Assembly: GCF_004136315.1 (NCBI RefSeq)
Contig: NZ_CP029562.1
Span: 5,975,501 to 6,039,500 of the forward strand
Origin: Mesorhizobium sp. Pch-S
Lineage (GTDB): Bacteria; Pseudomonadota; Alphaproteobacteria; Rhizobiales; Rhizobiaceae
Reading direction: 5' to 3'
Length of the DNA: 64,000 nucleotides
Shown: positions 56,499-64,000 of the stretch, in pieces
Position numbering within the stretch: position 1 is the stretch's first letter
Layout: every line of letters begins with the position of its first letter
The notes under the pieces: model-generated
What the model was told of the DNA's origin: nothing
The model's input: only the letters and a program-made list of their open reading frames with translations
Database searches by the model: none
Position numbers and translations under genes: made by a program

Positions 56499-57115
56499 CG
56501 GAAACCCTTCATCGATTCATCGAACAGTATGGATTGCTGGCCGTTTTCCTGGGTTGCATGGCGGAGGGCGAAACCGTTGCCATGCTCGGGGGCTTCTTTG
56601 CCCATCAGCACGTCTTCGCAGTCTGGCAGATGCTGCTGGCCGTCTTTGCCGGCGCGTTTGCCGGTGACGCAGCCTTCTTCGCGCTTGGGAGAAGTTTCGC
56701 CCAGACTAGACTTGTGCAGCGTGTCAGCCGCAAGCCCGGTTTCGATCGCGCCCGTCAGCTCGTCACCGACCACCCGAACATCTACGTGCTGTCAAACCGT
56801 TATGTCTACGGCATGCGCATCCTGGGTGGTGTGGTTGCCGGTCTTTCCGGAATCACGACGGCGCGGTTCCTTGTCTTGAACGCCATTTCAGCCGCGGTCT
56901 GGGCGACGCTGTTCTGCGGTTTCGGCTATCTCTTCGGTGTTGGCGCGGAACAAATCGTCGGCCGCGCCCTGCTCCACCACGAACGCCTGCTGGTCGCGTT
57001 CGCGATCGGCGTCATCGTCATGACGGCTGCAATCACTGTTGCCCGCCACCTGCTTCGTCGTGAAAAAGCCCGTGAAAACCGGACCGGCCAAGCAAATCAG
57101 ATCGGCGCGCCGTAA
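56495..57115 (+). CDS. DedA family membrane protein
   Basis: A 206-aa DedA/SNARE-associated protein. IEQYGLLAVFLGCMAEGETV with the membrane Glu residues, GGFFAHQHVFAVWQMLLAVF, AGAFAGDAAFFALGR and NRYVYGMRILGGVVAGLSG with the conserved Arg are family features. Members help flip polyprenyl or phospholipid carriers. It starts within the DUF1003 stop (ATGA) and its last 19 bp overlap the convergent dgkA gene. Confidence 0.87.
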   Translation: MTETLHRFIEQYGLLAVFLGCMAEGETVAMLGGFFAHQHVFAVWQMLLAVFAGAFAGDAAFFALGRSFAQTRLVQRVSRKPGFDRARQLVTDHPNIYVLSNRYVYGMRILGGVVAGLSGITTARFLVLNAISAAVWATLFCGFGYLFGVGAEQIVGRALLHHERLLVAFAIGVIVMTAAITVARHLLRREKARENRTGQANQIGAP

Positions 57116-57456
57116 AGGCGCTCGACAATGGCGAACAGCCAGATGCCCGCAGCAAGGACAATGGAGATCAGCACGGCAAGAGAGCCGCAGTCCTTGGCGA
57201 GCTGGATATCGATGTTGAATTCGCGGCTGATGGCATCACAGGTCGCCTCGATACCGGTGTTCAGGACCTCCACCATGATGAGGACGAGAACCGCACCGAT
57301 CAACAGCGCATAGCCGCTCCAGCTTGTCGCGACGAACCAGCCGAGCGGAATGGCCAGCACAAGCAGCATCAATTCCTGCTGGAAGGCCGCTTCGCTTTGC
57401 GCGAGCCGGCGGAATGCGCGAACGGAGTTGTGGAAGGCGTCGATCAGCCGCTTCAT
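57097..57456 (-). CDS. dgkA: diacylglycerol kinase
   Basis: A 119-aa integral membrane kinase of normal length with three helices. EVLNTGIEATCDAISREFN and the catalytic AKDCGSLAVLIS motif are present, preceded by RRLAQSEAAFQQELMLLVL. It recycles diacylglycerol from membrane-derived oligosaccharide synthesis. ATG 57456 is the only reasonable start. Confidence 0.92.
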   Translation of the reverse strand: MKRLIDAFHNSVRAFRRLAQSEAAFQQELMLLVLAIPLGWFVATSWSGYALLIGAVLVLIMVEVLNTGIEATCDAISREFNIDIQLAKDCGSLAVLISIVLAAGIWLFAIVERLYGAPI

Positions 57457-57819
57457 GAAATCTGTCCCTTTCCGACGATCGGCCTGTTCGATTGCGCCTT
57501 ACGATGGAGTGGCGTGCTTATCCGATATCCTCCGTTCATCCGCAACCAAGATTGCCGAATCCGGTTCTTCTACGCCCCGAATGAAAGCCGACAAAAATAT
57601 CTTTGCCTGCTCTTGCACAACAAGCACAGCCTCAAGTAGAAAAATGCGCCGGAAAATCGGCAGGTTAAGAAAACTTTAGCGCTAGCACATCTAAGGTCTT
57701 GCGAGCGAAAGTCGTTGGCGGAACGTCTTTCGTGTGGATTCGACTTCGAAATGAGTTCTGCAACCGGCAGCTTAGAGACCTTTGTCTCGCGTCGGTTCCG
57801 ATGGGGGAATTGGGTCCAA
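57457..57819. other. divergent intergenic region upstream of the diguanylate cyclase
   Basis: A 363-bp gap with no convincing gene; frames here lack ribosome-binding sites. The diguanylate cyclase could start at ATG 57751 or upstream, which would shorten the gap. No clear promoter hexamers were found. Confidence 0.4.
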
Positions 57820-58890
57820 ATGCAGCCGGCAGCCGTCACGCCTGAGCGGAGTTCCGATATTGCGACCACTGTCGTGGCGACGATGCGGCAACTCGGCGTC
57901 ATTGCGATGCCTCGCAATTACGAGATTTTCTATGAAGCGCTGGCTGGAACAAATCCGGAGCTCAGCCTCGCCGTGCTCGACCTCAGCAAGCGGCCAACAC
58001 AGGATGATCTGGACCGGATCGGGCGCAGGTTCTTCGCTCAAAACCACAAGCACGGCATCGTCGACCATGTGCGTGATGTTCTGGCACGTGAACTGGAAGA
58101 TATTGCCTCGCTACTGCGCAACGAGCGCAGCCATATCGAGAAATATGGCAAGATACTCGACGAGACTTCCGATGGACTTGCCAACCGCAGCGTGATTTCC
58201 AAGGAACTGCTGGAAAAGATCGTCGGCGCGGTTTCGACGGCAACCGCCTCGACCATCGATCACGGCAAGCAGGTTGCGAGCACGTTGGGCGACAAGACGG
58301 CCGAGCTTGAAAGCGTCAAGTCGAAGCTTGAGGAATACAAGCGCCTTGCCGACACCGATCCCTTGACCCAGGTTTGGAACCGCCGTGCTTTCGATGCCGA
58401 GATCGCGCGTATCTACAACAGCAACAAGGGCATCCTGTTCAATGCACTGATCCTGGCCGACATCGACCGCTTCAAGGAAATCAACGACCGCTACGGCCAC
58501 CCGGTGGGCGACAAGATCCTCAAGGACATCGCCGACGTGTTCCAGACCAGTGTCTCCACCGGCATGTTCGTTGCCCGAACAGGAGGTGAGGAATTCGCCC
58601 TCATCATCGAAGGCGCCAGCGAGGAAGCAACTTTCGACATTGCCGAACGCATCCGCATCCTGATCGAGCAGACACCCTTCGTCAGCAGTCAGAGTGGCGC
58701 CAGCTACGGTACGGTGACGATCTCGATGGGCATCTGCATGGCTTCAGAGGCCATCGGACCTGAAGATCTCTATTCCAAGGCCGACCGTGCTCTTTACCGC
58801 TCCAAGGTCGAGGGCCGCAATCGCGTCACGCGCCATTCAGTCATGGGCGGACGTGCAAGCAAGAACTGGCTGATCTACAAGAAAGACTAG
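57820..58890 (+). CDS. diguanylate cyclase (GGDEF)
   Basis: A 356-aa protein. An N-terminal helical region (about 15-185) starts with PERSSDIATTVVATMRQLGV and has a coil that reaches the catalytic domain. The GGDEF domain (about 190-345) contains DPLTQVWNRRAF, the metal-binding ADIDRFKEINDRYGH and active-site GGEEF at about 255-259. No RxxD inhibitory site precedes it (STGMFVART). It makes cyclic di-GMP in the cytoplasm. The frame extends upstream to ATG 57751 (23 codons more), so the start is tentative. Confidence 0.85.
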   Translation: MQPAAVTPERSSDIATTVVATMRQLGVIAMPRNYEIFYEALAGTNPELSLAVLDLSKRPTQDDLDRIGRRFFAQNHKHGIVDHVRDVLARELEDIASLLRNERSHIEKYGKILDETSDGLANRSVISKELLEKIVGAVSTATASTIDHGKQVASTLGDKTAELESVKSKLEEYKRLADTDPLTQVWNRRAFDAEIARIYNSNKGILFNALILADIDRFKEINDRYGHPVGDKILKDIADVFQTSVSTGMFVARTGGEEFALIIEGASEEATFDIAERIRILIEQTPFVSSQSGASYGTVTISMGICMASEAIGPEDLYSKADRALYRSKVEGRNRVTRHSVMGGRASKNWLIYKKD

Positions 58891-58943
58891 ATTTCTGGTT
58901 GGTGGCGGAACTGCGTTGCGTAGCCACAGCAAAACGTCACCAT

Positions 58944-59003
58944 TTTTGTTCTTGTTTTGTTCTTGTTTTGTTCTGTTTTTCATCAAAAACCTTTCATGAT
59001 GAA
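58944..59003 (+). promoter_or_regulatory. tandem 11-bp repeats and palindrome upstream of the Xre/RES module
   Basis: TTTTGTTCTTG is repeated at 58944-58954 and 58955-58965, with a third, imperfect copy at 58966-58976. The palindrome TTCATGATGAA lies at 58993-59003, and a TATATT -10-like box at 59015-59020. A one-helical-turn repeat next to the promoter is a plausible autorepression site for the antitoxin. Confidence 0.45.
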
Positions 59004-59040
59004 CTTTTCTGCCTTATATTTGCAGCAGAAAGGAAGAATC

Positions 59041-59421
59041 ATGTCTACCAGGACTGCAGCAGCCCCCCGCGCGGAAGAAAGCGCCGTCATCACCAAGGCA
59101 ACGCTACGGGCCGCGGAACGGCTGGACGTTACCGCGCGAGCCTTGTCCATGATCATCGGCGTTTCCGAGGCGACGGTTTCGCGCATGCGCAAGAGCGAGT
59201 TCCTGCTCGACAGAGGTTCAAAGCCATTCGAACTGGCAGTCCTGTTCATACGCCTGTTTCGATCGCTCGACGCCATCACCGGCGGTGACGAGACCGTGGC
59301 GCGCGCATGGCTGCGCAACGCCAACACGGCGCTGGATGGCAAGCCGCTGGAGAAAATCCTGACCGTTACCGGACTCGTCGATGTCATTGGCTATCTGGAC
59401 GCCCGCCGCGCTCTCGTCTGA
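59041..59421 (+). CDS. Xre/MbcA/ParS family antitoxin
   Basis: A 126-aa protein with an HTH in its first half (TARALSMIIGVSEATVSRMR) and a DUF2384-type C terminus (DAITGGDETVARAWLRNANT, ALDGKPLEKILTVTGLVDVI). This is the antitoxin side of Xre-RES modules; it binds DNA and neutralises the toxin. ATG 59041 follows AAGGAAG. It overlaps the toxin gene by 41 bp. The upstream repeats at 58944-59003 may be its operator. Confidence 0.88.
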   Translation: MSTRTAAAPRAEESAVITKATLRAAERLDVTARALSMIIGVSEATVSRMRKSEFLLDRGSKPFELAVLFIRLFRSLDAITGGDETVARAWLRNANTALDGKPLEKILTVTGLVDVIGYLDARRALV

Positions 59422-60154
59422 GGCAATCGGCCTCGACGGGACGTGCTGGCGCATGGTGGAGGCGCAACACCATGTCTCCACGCTGAAACTCGTCGATACG
59501 CTGGATGAACAGACGCTGCTGGAACAACTGATAGAAGACACCAAGCCGCATATTCCGCTCGAATGCCGGCATCTGCACTATCTGCTCGCCACCCCGTTCC
59601 GCTACGGCTCCGTCTATCCTTACGGCTCGCGGTTCCGTCGCGCCGGACGGACGCTCGGCGTCTACTATGCGGCTGCAACCATCGCCACCGCAGTCGCGGA
59701 AATGTCGTTCTACCGGCTGCTGTTCTTTGCGGAGTCACCCGACACGCCATGGCCACGGGACGCCGCCGAGTACACTGCGTTTTCAGCCGCATACCGCACC
59801 GACAGGGCGCTTGATCTCACCAGGCCGCCACTGGACAGCAACAAAGGCGCATGGACGCACCCAACCGACTACGTGGCCACTCAAGCTCTTGCGGATACCG
59901 CGCGCGAAACAGGTCTGAAAGCCATCCGCTATCAGTCCGTACGGGATCCGGACGGCAAGAATCTCGCTTTGTTGACCTGTACGATCTTCAACAACCCGCA
60001 ACCGATGGAATGGCAGACTTGGCGTGTGCGCCTCAGTGCGTCCGGCGTGCAGGCTTTGTGTGAATTTCCGCCGCGCCGCATCGGTTTCGAGCGTACCGCC
60101 TTTGCCGGCGATCCGCGGCTTGCAGCATTAAACTGGGATCGTGGCAAAGGCTGA
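59381..60154 (+). CDS. RES domain toxin
   Basis: A 257-aa RES-domain protein. The core holds TPFRYGSVYPYGSRFRRAGR, TLGVYYAAATIATAVAEMSF with the conserved Glu, and ATQALADTARETGLKAIRYQ with the conserved Ser replaced by Tyr-Gln context. RES toxins are NAD-degrading enzymes that arrest growth. It starts inside the antitoxin gene (ATG 59381), the usual antitoxin-toxin order. Its last 27 bp overlap the convergent LysR gene. Intact, so probably an active module. Confidence 0.87.
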   Translation: MSLAIWTPAALSSEAIGLDGTCWRMVEAQHHVSTLKLVDTLDEQTLLEQLIEDTKPHIPLECRHLHYLLATPFRYGSVYPYGSRFRRAGRTLGVYYAAATIATAVAEMSFYRLLFFAESPDTPWPRDAAEYTAFSAAYRTDRALDLTRPPLDSNKGAWTHPTDYVATQALADTARETGLKAIRYQSVRDPDGKNLALLTCTIFNNPQPMEWQTWRVRLSASGVQALCEFPPRRIGFERTAFAGDPRLAALNWDRGKG

Positions 60155-61036
60155 GCGCGTCGCCTCTGCTTCGGCGATGACCCATTCGCGGAAAAGCCTG
60201 ATCTTTCGCGACTGCCGGCGCGACTTTGGATAGACCAGACTGTAGCTGCGGTCGTCACGCCCGATATGCTGGAAGGGCCGTATCAGCCGGCCGCTGCTCA
60301 ATTCGTCGGCGAAAAAAATCGGCATCACCATGGCGACACCCTGCCCCCGCAAGGTCAATCCGACGTCAATGCTCTGAACGCCGATCACCAGATCCATGCG
60401 GCTGTCGTCGCTGCCGTTCTCGACACCGGCGCCGGTGAGCCAATGCGCCCACCAGCTAAGCGCTCCAAACCTGCGAACTTTCAGAAGATCAGCGGGTTGC
60501 GTGATGGCATGCCGCTCGCGATAGTCAGCCGTGCAGACCGGCGCATACTCCATCGGAAACAGCGAGAAGACCTCATGTTCCGGCAGCACGCTGTCGCTGC
60601 CCCGGATCATCACATCGATGTCTTCCCTGGCAAAATCCATGCTGTCATTCGACGTATGCAACTTGATCCGGACCTCCGGATTTGCAGCCTGGAAAGACGA
60701 CAGACGCGGTACGAGCCAGGTCGAGGCGACTGTCGGCAATGTCGATATGATCAGATGCAGATCAGGCTTCCTCGCCACTTCGACAAAGGCGGAGCCCAGC
60801 AAATCCAACGCCTCGGTGACCTTTGGCGACAGCTTCCGGCCTGCCGCCGTCAAGGTCACCTGCCTTGGCTCACGCACAAAAAGCGGAACGCCAATGCGGT
60901 CTTCCAACAGCTTTATCTGATAGCTGACTGCCGCCTGCGTCATGCCGAGCTCCTCAGCGGCGCGCGTGAAGCTTTGATATCTTGCGGCGGCCTCAAAGGC
61001 CCGAATGGCGGCAATAGGCGGCAGCTTCATGCGCAT
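60128..61036 (-). CDS. LysR family transcriptional regulator (GcvA-like)
   Basis: A 302-aa LysR protein. The N-terminal winged helix (AFEAAARYQSFTRAAEELGM, TQAAVSYQIKLLEDRIGVPL, FVREPRQVTLT) is followed by an effector domain with TLPTVASTWLVPRLSSFQAA and VMIRGSDSVLPE. It resembles the GcvA/AmpR branch. Starts at 61036 or 61030 are possible. It is divergent from the DUF1127-like gene with about 100 bp between, so that gene is a likely target. Confidence 0.88.
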   Translation of the reverse strand: MRMKLPPIAAIRAFEAAARYQSFTRAAEELGMTQAAVSYQIKLLEDRIGVPLFVREPRQVTLTAAGRKLSPKVTEALDLLGSAFVEVARKPDLHLIISTLPTVASTWLVPRLSSFQAANPEVRIKLHTSNDSMDFAREDIDVMIRGSDSVLPEHEVFSLFPMEYAPVCTADYRERHAITQPADLLKVRRFGALSWWAHWLTGAGVENGSDDSRMDLVIGVQSIDVGLTLRGQGVAMVMPIFFADELSSGRLIRPFQHIGRDDRSYSLVYPKSRRQSRKIRLFREWVIAEAEATRSAFATIPV

Positions 61037-61137
61037 ACATAAGCATTCTTTATGGCAGATAGCGATATTTCGCTTTGTCAGGCTGACCGTTACCCACCAT
61101 CTTGCTCTCACACGAATTGCCGAATCCTGAGGCGAAG

Positions 61138-61431
61138 ATGAAAGCGCTGTTGAGAAGACTTACCGCTGTGCTGGGCCTTTCTCGCTTCCGTGTCGTTGGC
61201 GTGCGCCGCTTCGACAACTCCGGTTCGTTCGACGGAATGAATGACGCTCAGCTGCGCGACATCGGACTGTGGCGCACCGACGAGCATAGCTATCTGCGAC
61301 TGCGTGAGCCCGCGGCCCTCGAGATCCTGTTTCCAGGTACAGGTGGAACTCCGGTTGGCGAGGACGGCAATACCCGTTCCGGCCCAACGAAACCGCGCCC
61401 GGGGATCAAAACGCGAACATTGACGGATTGA
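61138..61431 (+). CDS. DUF1127-like small protein
   Basis: A 97-aa basic protein with the DUF1127 signature FDGMNDAQLRDIGLWRTDE near residues 35-53 and a longer, proline-rich tail than usual. DUF1127 proteins (some called YjiS-like) bind RNA or affect phosphate and small-RNA metabolism in alphaproteobacteria. ATG 61138 has GAGG six bases upstream. It is divergent from the LysR gene. Confidence 0.72.
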   Translation: MKALLRRLTAVLGLSRFRVVGVRRFDNSGSFDGMNDAQLRDIGLWRTDEHSYLRLREPAALEILFPGTGGTPVGEDGNTRSGPTKPRPGIKTRTLTD

Positions 61432-61438
61432 TCGCAAC

Positions 61439-61466
61439 AAAAAGGCGCCGAAACCGGCGCCTTTTT
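61439..61466. terminator. bidirectional intrinsic terminator
   Basis: AAAAAGGCGCCG and CGGCGCCTTTTT pair around a 4-base loop, with T-runs in both directions. It separates the convergent DUF1127-like and DAHP synthase genes. Confidence 0.85.
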
Positions 61467-61484
61467 CTTCCAAAACAGTCTGGT

Positions 61485-62858
61485 TTACTCGGCGGCCTGC
61501 GTATGCGGCTGGCGGACGTGGCTCTTCTTGAGCAATTCCGATACGAGGAAAGCCAATTCGATCGACTGGTCGGCATTGAGGCGCGGATCGCAATGGGTGT
61601 GATAGCGATCCTGCAGATCCTCCGCCGTGATGGCCCGGGCGCCGCCGGTGCATTCGGTGACGTTCTTGCCCGTCATCTCGATGTGGATGCCGCCCGCGTG
61701 CGTGCCTTCCGCCTGATGGACTTCGAAGAAGGTCTGCACCTCTTTCAAAATGCGTTCGAACGGCCGCGTCTTGTAGCCGGCGGCGGTCACGGTGTTGCCG
61801 TGCATCGGGTCGCACGACCACACCACGCTGCGGCCGGCATTCTTCACCGCGCGCACCAGCTTCGGAAGATGGTCGGCAGCCTTGTCGGCACCGAAGCGCG
61901 CGATCAGCGTAAGCCGGCCAGGCTCGTTTTCGGGGTTCAGCAGGTCGATCAACTCCAGGAGACCATCCGGCGTCAGCGACGGACCGCATTTCAGGCCGAG
62001 CGGATTCTTGATGCCGCGGCAATATTCAATATGCGCATGATCCGGCTGACGGGTACGATCGCCGATCCAGATCATATGCCCCGAGGTGGCGTACCAGTCG
62101 CCTGAGGTGGAGTCGACGCGGGTCAGCGCCTCCTCGTAACCGAGCAGCAGCGCCTCATGGCTGGTGTAGAAATCCGTCTCGCGCAGCGCGAAATTGGTTT
62201 CGGAAGTAATGCCCACCGCCCGCATGAAATCCATGGTTTCGGTGATACGGTTGGCGAGCGCCTCGTATTTCTCAGCTTGCGGACTGTCGGCGACGAAACC
62301 GAGCATCCAGCGATGAACGTTTTCCAGGCTGGCGTAGCCACCCTGGGCGAAGGCACGCAGAAGGTTGAGCGTCGCCGCCGATTGGCGATAAGCCATTTCC
62401 TGGCGGGCAGGATCAGGCACGCGCGACTTTTCGTCGAATTCAATGCCGTTGATGATGTCGCCGCGATAGCTCGGCAGCGTGATCTCACCCTTGGTTTCAT
62501 TGTCAGACGAACGCGGCTTGGCGAATTGACCGGCGACACGGCCGATCTTCACCACGGGTTGCGATCCTGCAAAGGTAAGCACAACCGCCATCTGCAGGAA
62601 CACGCGGAAGAAGTCGCGGATGTTGTCCGCGCCATGTTCCGCAAAGCTCTCGGCGCAGTCACCACCCTGCAGCAGGAAAGCCTCGCCATTGGCTACGGCC
62701 GCCAGCTGCTTCTTCAGCTTGCGGGCTTCACCGGCGAAAACCAGTGGCGGGAAGCTGGCAAGACGCGCCTCGGTCTCCTTCAGCGCTAGAAGGTCCGGAT
62801 AGGCAGGGACCTGCTGGATTGGCTTCGCTCTCCAGGAATTCGGGGACCACTTCGTCAT
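61485..62858 (-). CDS. class II 3-deoxy-7-phosphoheptulonate (DAHP) synthase
   Basis: A 457-aa plant-type DAHP synthase. [85 protein letters not shown] and CDPMHGNTV are hallmark blocks. It condenses phosphoenolpyruvate and erythrose 4-phosphate, the first step of aromatic amino acid synthesis. ATG 62858 gives the family start. Feedback control cannot be read from the sequence. Confidence 0.94.
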   Translation of the reverse strand: MTKWSPNSWRAKPIQQVPAYPDLLALKETEARLASFPPLVFAGEARKLKKQLAAVANGEAFLLQGGDCAESFAEHGADNIRDFFRVFLQMAVVLTFAGSQPVVKIGRVAGQFAKPRSSDNETKGEITLPSYRGDIINGIEFDEKSRVPDPARQEMAYRQSAATLNLLRAFAQGGYASLENVHRWMLGFVADSPQAEKYEALANRITETMDFMRAVGITSETNFALRETDFYTSHEALLLGYEEALTRVDSTSGDWYATSGHMIWIGDRTRQPDHAHIEYCRGIKNPLGLKCGPSLTPDGLLELIDLLNPENEPGRLTLIARFGADKAADHLPKLVRAVKNAGRSVVWSCDPMHGNTVTAAGYKTRPFERILKEVQTFFEVHQAEGTHAGGIHIEMTGKNVTECTGGARAITAEDLQDRYHTHCDPRLNADQSIELAFLVSELLKKSHVRQPHTQAAE

Positions 62859-63200
62859 TTGTCGCACCCAACGCGCTTTTCGCGGCTCGGCACTATCGCC
62901 CAAGCCCTACGCTCCCCAACAGGGAGATGCGGCTCCATACAGGAAGCCGGTTTCCTATTCTAGCCCGGATTTGGCAGGGACGCGAACGACTTATGCGTGC
63001 CTCTGGAGGCCTACGCCGTTTGTGCTGAAGACGCAAAACTTGCTGGCCCGACAAGACCTTACCCTTGCGTCACTGTGGCGGATCAGCCACGCGGGTGAAG
63101 CCAGTCACAGACCGTTGCTAACCATTTAGTGAGAATGTTAACGGAAAATGATCAATTGGTGTTACTCTGTGTAACAAAACTAGAGAGGTTTGGGCGGGAA
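62859..63200. promoter_or_regulatory. divergent promoter region with inverted repeat TGTTAC-N5-GTAACA
   Basis: A 342-bp gap between DAHP synthase and the ABC transporter gene. TGTTAC and GTAACA (63160-63176) form 6-bp arms with a 5-bp centre about 25 bp before the transporter start, a likely repressor site. On the minus strand TAGAAT lies about 100 bp before the DAHP synthase start as a -10-like box with a poor -35. Confidence 0.4.
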
Positions 63201-64000
63201 GTGATTCGGGTCGATAGACCGAGCCATTCAATGCTGGAACGGCGGCGCCACGATACGGCTACACCGCCAACCCGGACGCCGGTTTCTTCGATGCGCGGTT
63301 TCTGGGGCCTTATGCGGGCATACTGGTTCTCGGACCGGTGGCGAGAAGCGTGGGCACTGGCTGCCATCATCGCTCTGCTGACGGCACTTTCCAGCAAGAC
63401 CGGCGTCTGGTTCGCGATTGCCTCCGGCGAGTTGGTCAACTCCATCGCCTTTTTCCACGATGCTGCAAACACAACACCCCTCACCTCGCTGCTGAGCAAT
63501 GCCGGCTGGCTCGTTCTGCTTGTCATCATCAAGGATGTCGGCATCACCGGCACCCGCACATTGGTTTCGGCAACACTGCATCGCAAATGGCGCGGCTGGC
63601 TCAACGGCCGCTTCAATGATGCGCTGCTGGATTCCAACCACACGCATTTCCATGCCCAGAACGGGGGCAACGGCACCGCGCCCGACAACATCGACCAGCG
63701 CGTCCAGGAATCGATCAAGGACATGACCGGCGGCGCCATCGGGCTCGCCATGGGCGTGCTGGCGGTAGCCACCTCACTGTTCTTTGTCGGACAAAAGCTG
63801 ATTGCAGACTCCACCGAAGTCGCGGGATTGGAATTCCTCGGCGACTATGGCAGCGCCGTGCTGGCGCTGGCGGCGGTCGCAGCCTACGTCCCGATCAATA
63901 CCTGGATCGCCATGAAGCTCGGCGGCATGCTCGAACGGCTGTCCGTCAGGATGCAACAAGCCGAGGGCAGCTATCGCGGTGAATTGACGACTTTGTTGCG
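63201..64000 (+). CDS. SbmA/BacA-like ABC transporter, N-terminal part (cut by window edge)
   Basis: The frame runs off the window after about 266 residues. After a basic N terminus there are membrane helices (WREAWALAAIIALLTALSSK, SNAGWLVLLVIIKDVGI, LAMGVLAVATSLFFVGQKLI) with NIDQRVQESIKDMTGG between them. That motif is the NPDQRIQ-type sequence of the ABC_membrane_2 (SbmA/BacA, YddA) family. BacA is needed for symbiosis and peptide uptake in rhizobia, but this could be the YddA-type paralogue with a C-terminal ATPase. GTG 63201 follows GGGCGGGAA; ATG 63231 is the alternative start. Confidence 0.75.
   Translation, partial: MIRVDRPSHSMLERRRHDTATPPTRTPVSSMRGFWGLMRAYWFSDRWREAWALAAIIALLTALSSKTGVWFAIASGELVNSIAFFHDAANTTPLTSLLSNAGWLVLLVIIKDVGITGTRTLVSATLHRKWRGWLNGRFNDALLDSNHTHFHAQNGGNGTAPDNIDQRVQESIKDMTGGAIGLAMGVLAVATSLFFVGQKLIADSTEVAGLEFLGDYGSAVLALAAVAAYVPINTWIAMKLGGMLERLSVRMQQAEGSYRGELTTLL

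Overview
The window looks like a chromosomal segment of an alphaproteobacterium of the order Hyphomicrobiales, most like Mesorhizobium or a close relative. Pointers are a CckA cell-cycle kinase, a giant growth-pole-ring (GPR/RgsE-like) coiled-coil protein, class II DAHP synthase, rhizobial two-palindrome intergenic repeats, a cysteine-poor DksA and several small families that I know mainly from this order. This assignment is inference. I see no rRNA or tRNA genes, no insertion sequences and no CRISPR array.

Layout. 1-5 kb: an alpha/beta-hydrolase pair cut by the window edge, small orphan genes, and an operon for a Tat-exported GMC flavoprotein dehydrogenase of the gluconate/glucose dehydrogenase type. 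5-13 kb: a ribbon-helix-helix protein, CckA, a FliO-like membrane protein, DksA, a SixA-type phosphatase and a YcjX/YcjF pair. 13-20 kb: an amide-utilisation locus (fmdA-amiS-fmdB) next to an OmpR-family regulator, a receiver-kinase hybrid, and an NCS1 permease fused to a histidine kinase. 20-29 kb: secreted proteins, a Kef-type antiporter, folP-folB-folK, an MFS exporter, a ferredoxin and a lone Hpt protein. 29-36.5 kb: the 2372-aa GPR-like protein. 36.5-41.5 kb: a DsbA-like protein and an Mla/MCE lipid-transport operon. 41.5-57.5 kb: mostly housekeeping genes (epimerase, transporters, LpxH-like phosphoesterase, malic enzyme, GltX, ABC exporter, NadE, Tag-like glycosylase, DedA, DgkA). 57.5-64 kb: a diguanylate cyclase, a Xre/RES toxin-antitoxin pair, a LysR gene beside a DUF1127-like gene, class II DAHP synthase, and the start of a BacA/SbmA-type ABC transporter.

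The most interesting unit is 13-20 kb. A membrane protein built as nucleobase/cation-symporter, then a cysteine-rich module, then a histidine kinase is translationally coupled to a second receiver-kinase. Both sit beside an OmpR-type regulator whose gene diverges from a formamidase/amide-channel operon. The shared upstream region carries TGTAA half-sites spaced by about whole helical turns. I infer a transporter-coupled signalling system controlling use of formamide or related amides. The permease-kinase gene carries one apparent single-base frameshift, and so does the ABC exporter at 50.7-52.5 kb. Both lie at short homopolymers, so sequencing error is as likely as real inactivation.
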